A DNA stretch of 64,000 nucleotides from Siphonodentalium dalli (Eukaryota > Mollusca > Scaphopoda > Gadilida > Siphonodentaliidae), in the NCBI GenBank assembly GCA_032622095.1, contig CP136061.1, positions 193,258,369-193,322,368 of the forward strand, written 5' to 3'. This document shows, piece by piece, positions 53,001 to 59,000 of the stretch. The notes beneath the pieces were generated by a model. That model was not told the DNA's origin, ran no database searches, and worked only from the letters and a program-made list of their open reading frames with translations. Every line of letters begins with the position of its first letter. Position 1 is the stretch's first letter. The translations under genes and the position numbers were made by a program.

Positions 53001-56000
53001 GATTTGTGGAAATGAGCCCTGTGACATCTATTTGCTATTTGGTAAATTCGACAAAAAGAATAAACAAAGTCCAATAACTCTGGTAAAAATAACTGGCCGG
53101 ATCTGGATTGCAAACTCATTCTAGGTAATGGTTAGGTGAACTCATATACAACAATCTTTGAAATCCGTTGACACTTGTTCAAGTTATGACTCTCAAAAAT
53201 TCGGGACGGATGGACAGACGGACGGCACGACAGACGGACAGACGGATGGAACCCATTCCTATATCCCCCGCAAATTTTCAATTTGGCGGGGGATAATAAT
53301 ACTTTGGGCTTACATTTGAAGAATATCTGATATACCCCTAATTTCAATGCCAAAAAGCGGTCAAATTCTAAGTCGAATAAAAGGTCAGTAGACCTCATGT
53401 CCGCCTCTAAGAGTTGGCTTGATACGACTGTTGTTTGCGCATAAAAACCTGTCTTTAGTGCTAGTAAACCTACATACCAAATTTAATTTCATTCAGTACA
53501 CATTTACTAAAGTTATCATCCGGAAACCTCAAATTGGCAAAAATTCTAAGTCAAAAAGGGACATAACTCTGGTGAAAATTGGCGGGCGGAACCCGAATTC
53601 GAACTTGACTTGTGTTTTGCTGGGAGAAAGACACATACCAACTTTGGTTCAGATCAAATAATCCAAACTAGAGTTATCGGCCGGAAACCAAAAATGTTAA
53701 CAGACGGTCAAATTCTAAGTCGAAAAAGGGCCGTAACTCATGGAAAAATAATTGGACGGAACTCATAATCGATCTTGGCCTGTATCTTTAGCTGGGAAAT
53801 ACACATACCAACTTTGGTTCAGATCAAATTATCCAAACTGGAGTTATCAGTCAGAAACCAAAAATGTTAACAGACGGTAAAATTCTAAGTCGAAAAAGGG
53901 GCATAACTCTGGTGAAAATTGGCGACGGAACCAGAATTCGAACTTGACCTGTCTTTTCTGCTAGTAAACCCACATACCAAATTTAATTTAATTTGGTTAA
54001 CTCTAACTAAAGTTATCATCCGGAAACCTCGGACGCAAACACACACGGACGCACGCACAGGCTGATTATAATAGTCCTCCGAACCTGTTGGGTCGGCGGA
54101 CAAAAATGGCTGTAACTCATGTGAAAATAATTAGACAGAACCTATATTCGAACTTGGCCTGTAGTTTAAGCCGGGAAATACACATACCAGCTTTGGTTCA
54201 GATCAAATAATCAAAACTGGAGTTATCGGTAGGAAACCGAAATGTTATGAAATTGGTCAAATTCTAAGTCGAAAAAGGGCTGTAACTCACATTAAAACAA
54301 ACTGGACGGAACCCATATTCGAACTTGGCCTGTATCGTTTGCTGGGAAATACACATACCAACTTTGGTTCAGATCAAATAATCCAAACTGGAGTTAACCG
54401 TCGGAAACCAAAAATGTTAACAGATGGTCAAATTCTAAGTCGAAAAAGGGCCATAACTCATGTAAAAATAATTGGACGGAACCCATTTTCGAACTTGGCC
54501 TGTAGTTTTAGCTGGGAAATACACATACCAACTTTGGTTCAGATCAAATAATCCAAACTGGAGTTATCGGTCGGAAACCAAAAATATTAATGGACGGTAC
54601 GACGGACAGACGATTACATAATACGACCTTTTTTCAAAAAGGGCGTATAAAAATGGACGTATAAAAATTATGATATACATATCTCTTCCCACAACAAGTT
54701 TTATATAGTTTCCTGGGTATAAAATAATAAATATGAATCGAAGACCCCCTGTCCGGAAAAGCTTCTATCAATTAATATTGATTTTATTTAGGATTTTCTG
54801 ACATAATACATACAATCAATTTGGGACATTATATGGCTCGTGGAAACATTCGGAGTGTAGCAAGTGGGAGAACTCCATCTCCATCTGTGATCGCCTAAAA
54901 GTTTCATGACAGTCTGTTCTAATAATAATGAAAAAATGATCCAATTTATGATTGTATTATATAAGAAAATATCGATATAAAATCAATATTAATTGATAGA
55001 AGTATTTCCCGAGAGGTGTTTTTGACTCATATTTATTGTTTAATATGACGGAAGTTATTTTAAACATATTTAGGAAGAGATAATCCATCTTTAAAATTGT
55101 TTATTATGTATTTACCATCAAAAATGTCTTTTCGTTATCAAAGCCAAGAACACTGGCCACCTCAGAAAGTATCTTCTCTGGCTTCTTACCTCCAGTTAAA
55201 CACTGTTCTCGATGCATGGTGTCAACTATAAACTGTAAAGAATTTCAAGTTAGTTGCAAACACAACTATAAACTGAGAAATATGTAGCTGAGACTTGACA
55301 ATTTAACCCTTCCATGACTGGAGCCTCTTGTAATTTTGCAAAAACCCTGTGCCAATGCATTCTCGAATATATGGAAGTCTCCCATAGGGAGCCTCGCATA
55401 TATAAGAGAATGCATTGGCCTAAAAATATTTACCTTGACCATGTAAGCCAGTGCATTCCCTTATAAATTTGAGGCTCCCTATGGGAAACTCGCATACAGG
55501 GTCTTTAATGCTGCATCAGCGCAGCTCCCATCATGAAATGGTTAATAATAGTAATCTTCATTTCACAAAGATGAATGTGACACAATTTATATAACCTTAC
55601 AATCGAGCACTGTTGCAATGTTTTGAGTATCTGGAAATGAAGATTATTTCTGGTTATCAACCCTTTGTATGGTAAATACTCATTGACAGGTAGTTATCCC
55701 TTAAGAAATGTCCAGATAATATGCTCAACAAATGATCATGGTCATTGAGACTATCTAAAGTTATCATCCGGAAACCATAAGCGAACTGACGAATGCACTG
55801 ACGGACAAACAGACCAATAACATTATACTTCAACGTGAGTATAAAAAGCATAATATTTGATGATATACATACATGACATATTTTCTCCCTGGATTTCATG
55901 AAGAGTGCTTGAGGCTTTGTCTTCTTGTACTTGGCTAGTGAACAAAGCTGTAAAACAGAAGGCACCTGATCAGTTGTACCCTATAATAATACTCCATTTA

Positions 56001-59000
56001 TATAGCGCATTATACATTATAGTGAATTAGTACATTTTATTACATTCCTATGTGTGATTTACTTTGATTTCTCGAGTGATTATAAATGATAATTTCACTA
56101 GTGAATTATGACATTTTATCTAGCACATTATGTATTCATACACGCTATCGAAATATATGCGTCATGGGTATAATGGCGCTACTATTTGGATTTATGGTAT
56201 ATCAAATATTTATAGTGGAATATAATAAACAGAATAATCATTTATGTCAAGATTGTAAGAGAAAAATCCAATATTTCTGGTAATGTCAGTGGTGAAATTA
56301 GTAACAATTAACCATGGTGCATCAGACATGTTAGTATTCAATGTATAGAAGGAAGAATAACCAATTTTATACATCAACCACAACTTGCAAGCGATTGCAG
56401 GACATGCTGGGGCCATATCTACCATTTTCAATATTTTTGCAGCCGTTTTGAACCAAATTTGTTTCCAATGAGTTGGAATATTCATAGGTAATAATATGCC
56501 TCAAAGTTCTGTTCATTTCTTTTCGAAATATGACGAGAATCCCAATTATGATTTTTTGTGAAATTTTGAAACGGCGTTCTGTAAAATCAAATTTTTGAGG
56601 GATCAGAAGGGCCCAGGACCCAAATATTTGCATATTTCATTGCTGCAATGATCAGTTAATATAACAACCACAAAATAAAGTCACATTTCTCAACCAGTTC
56701 CAAACAGCATAAACTGATCCAGAAGATATTAGTGAAAAAACGACATATTTTCAAATTCCGGTGGCCATTTTGGTGGCCATCTTGGATGGGGAGTTTCAAT
56801 TTTGCCCTATATAAGTGGCATTATGTCTTAGCTTATATACGTTTGTATACATTTTACTAGATTTTATATAATTAGCATCAAACTGACAGGGCCTAGTCTG
56901 AAAAACAGCGGCCATGATGGACACCATCTTGTCTGGAGTCTACAATGCCACTTTTTTTGTGTGTTAACATTGATTAAAAGTTGAAGCACATCATAAGGAA
57001 CAAAATGAGTGGGGCAAAATTAAGTCCCGGGGGGGGGGGGGGGGGGGGGGGGGGGGTGCAAGGGTACCCCTATTAGCTCCCAGATGATAATAGATCATTC
57101 CAATGAATACATTTTGACTGACTAGGAGAATCTATTTAGTATTGAAAAGGATTAAACAGAGTTGATTTGGAGTGTATTTTTAAATGAAACTTCAACTTCA
57201 CATTACCTGGCTGTGAGCCACAGCAGCGATGGTAGCATTCTGTGATATCATGCTATCGAGGAGACAAATAATGGCCACTAACAGCATTTCGCCTTCCGCA
57301 GCTCTGAATGAAATACAAAGAAAACGCCATAATGATCATAAAAATTAGATCATGCCATGAATCGCTACTCTGGCTAATGCCCGTAGAGATCATGTTCCAC
57401 CAGTACAAAACCCAGTAACTTTTTGAAGTTTTAAACTTATAATGTCCAAAATATAATGAGGGGAATATATTTCTTTGTTATTATCTGTTCCTTAATAATG
57501 AACTTCGCTGCAGCTAAAAGGTCCCAACTCAAAATTGCATGCTTTTATGTGACTTTTGTGAGCCAATTTCGCAATAAACATTGAAATAATTAACAGGAGA
57601 AATTCCATTATTGCAAGCGACATTATTTTTTCGATTTTATAAGGTTTCCTGTCCAAACTTCCAAAAGTTCCCAGGTTTTTTACTGGTGGAATATGATTTA
57701 TACGGGCATTAGCAACAGTAGAGATTCATGGCATGATCTACATAAAAATATAAATTGTTGACAGGACAAAATGAAAATAGAAAATCCTCTAGCCTGATGA
57801 ATTTTTTAAAAAGACTAGATTTTTAGATTGTTCCCATTCAAAATGTTTGACAAACAAAAATGTGTGATGTTAGGCTGAAAAAACTCCCAAGAAAAGGTGT
57901 TGTCCCTCTAAATATTGTTCTTATTTGGTTTACTCTTTCTCATCTGTTTACTATGTAGGATATTGAGTGCTCCCCATATTCAAAGAGAAAATTTAATCTT
58001 CTAACCAAGCAATCACATGCTTTTCAAAATATATTGGCCTGAGAACTGGGAAATTTACTTTGCATGGCCTTATGTGGGTATTTATGAGAGTGTAATGATG
58101 TCCTGACAGTGAAGAAATAACATTTTCAAATAGAAAATACATATTCCCTAATAAGATACTTACTCACTGAACAACATGGTATATTCATTTTTTTTCACTA
58201 AGGAGGGGTCTATGATCCCGTATAAAATGTTATTATTTTGGTACGAAATAGCAGATGTACATTTTTAACATTATGCTAAAACCGGACATCCGGCCATTGT
58301 TGCTCGGTCACGTGTCATTTACCCATATAAGCCTTTTGACATCACTGTCAAATCCTCTTACAAGATTTGAAGGGGTGACCGAGCAGCGGGGAGGGAAATC
58401 CCAATTGGCGAGGGACATGTGAGTTCAGTGTGTAAGTATCTTATTAGGGAATATTGTATTTTTTATTTGAAAATGTTATATTCCTGGCAAAGTTAATTTA
58501 CACACATGATAGAATCAACTCGAGGAATGCCATACTGTTGTATTTTGGTTAAGAGCGATTCTTTTTGAAACTGCTGAGCAGCTACAAATGTATCCAAAAA
58601 GTACTGATTCACAGATATGATGATGATTCACGGTAAAGTGGAGAAAGTGGAAGTATGAGCCCAATGGGCTGAATATTTGACCCCATTTTGTGAAATTTTA
58701 TAACAAAAATATTTAAGAGAATTCTTTCTAATATGATGAAATTAATGTTTTAATGGTGTAATTATAAGCAATCAATGATTTTTTTTTCACATATATGAAT
58801 GCATAAAATTCGTTAAATTATACAGTATGTTGTTCAGTAACTTTCAATTTTATATGCCCATATATGAAACAGAAAGACGTTGATTGCATATATAATAAGC
58901 TCATATACTACCTTCCCATCTGCCCTATTGTCAGCAGTATGGTCTCCTGAAGTTTCCCTTTGTTTTCCACTTTGGATTTGTCGAGGGCTTCTTTCAAACT

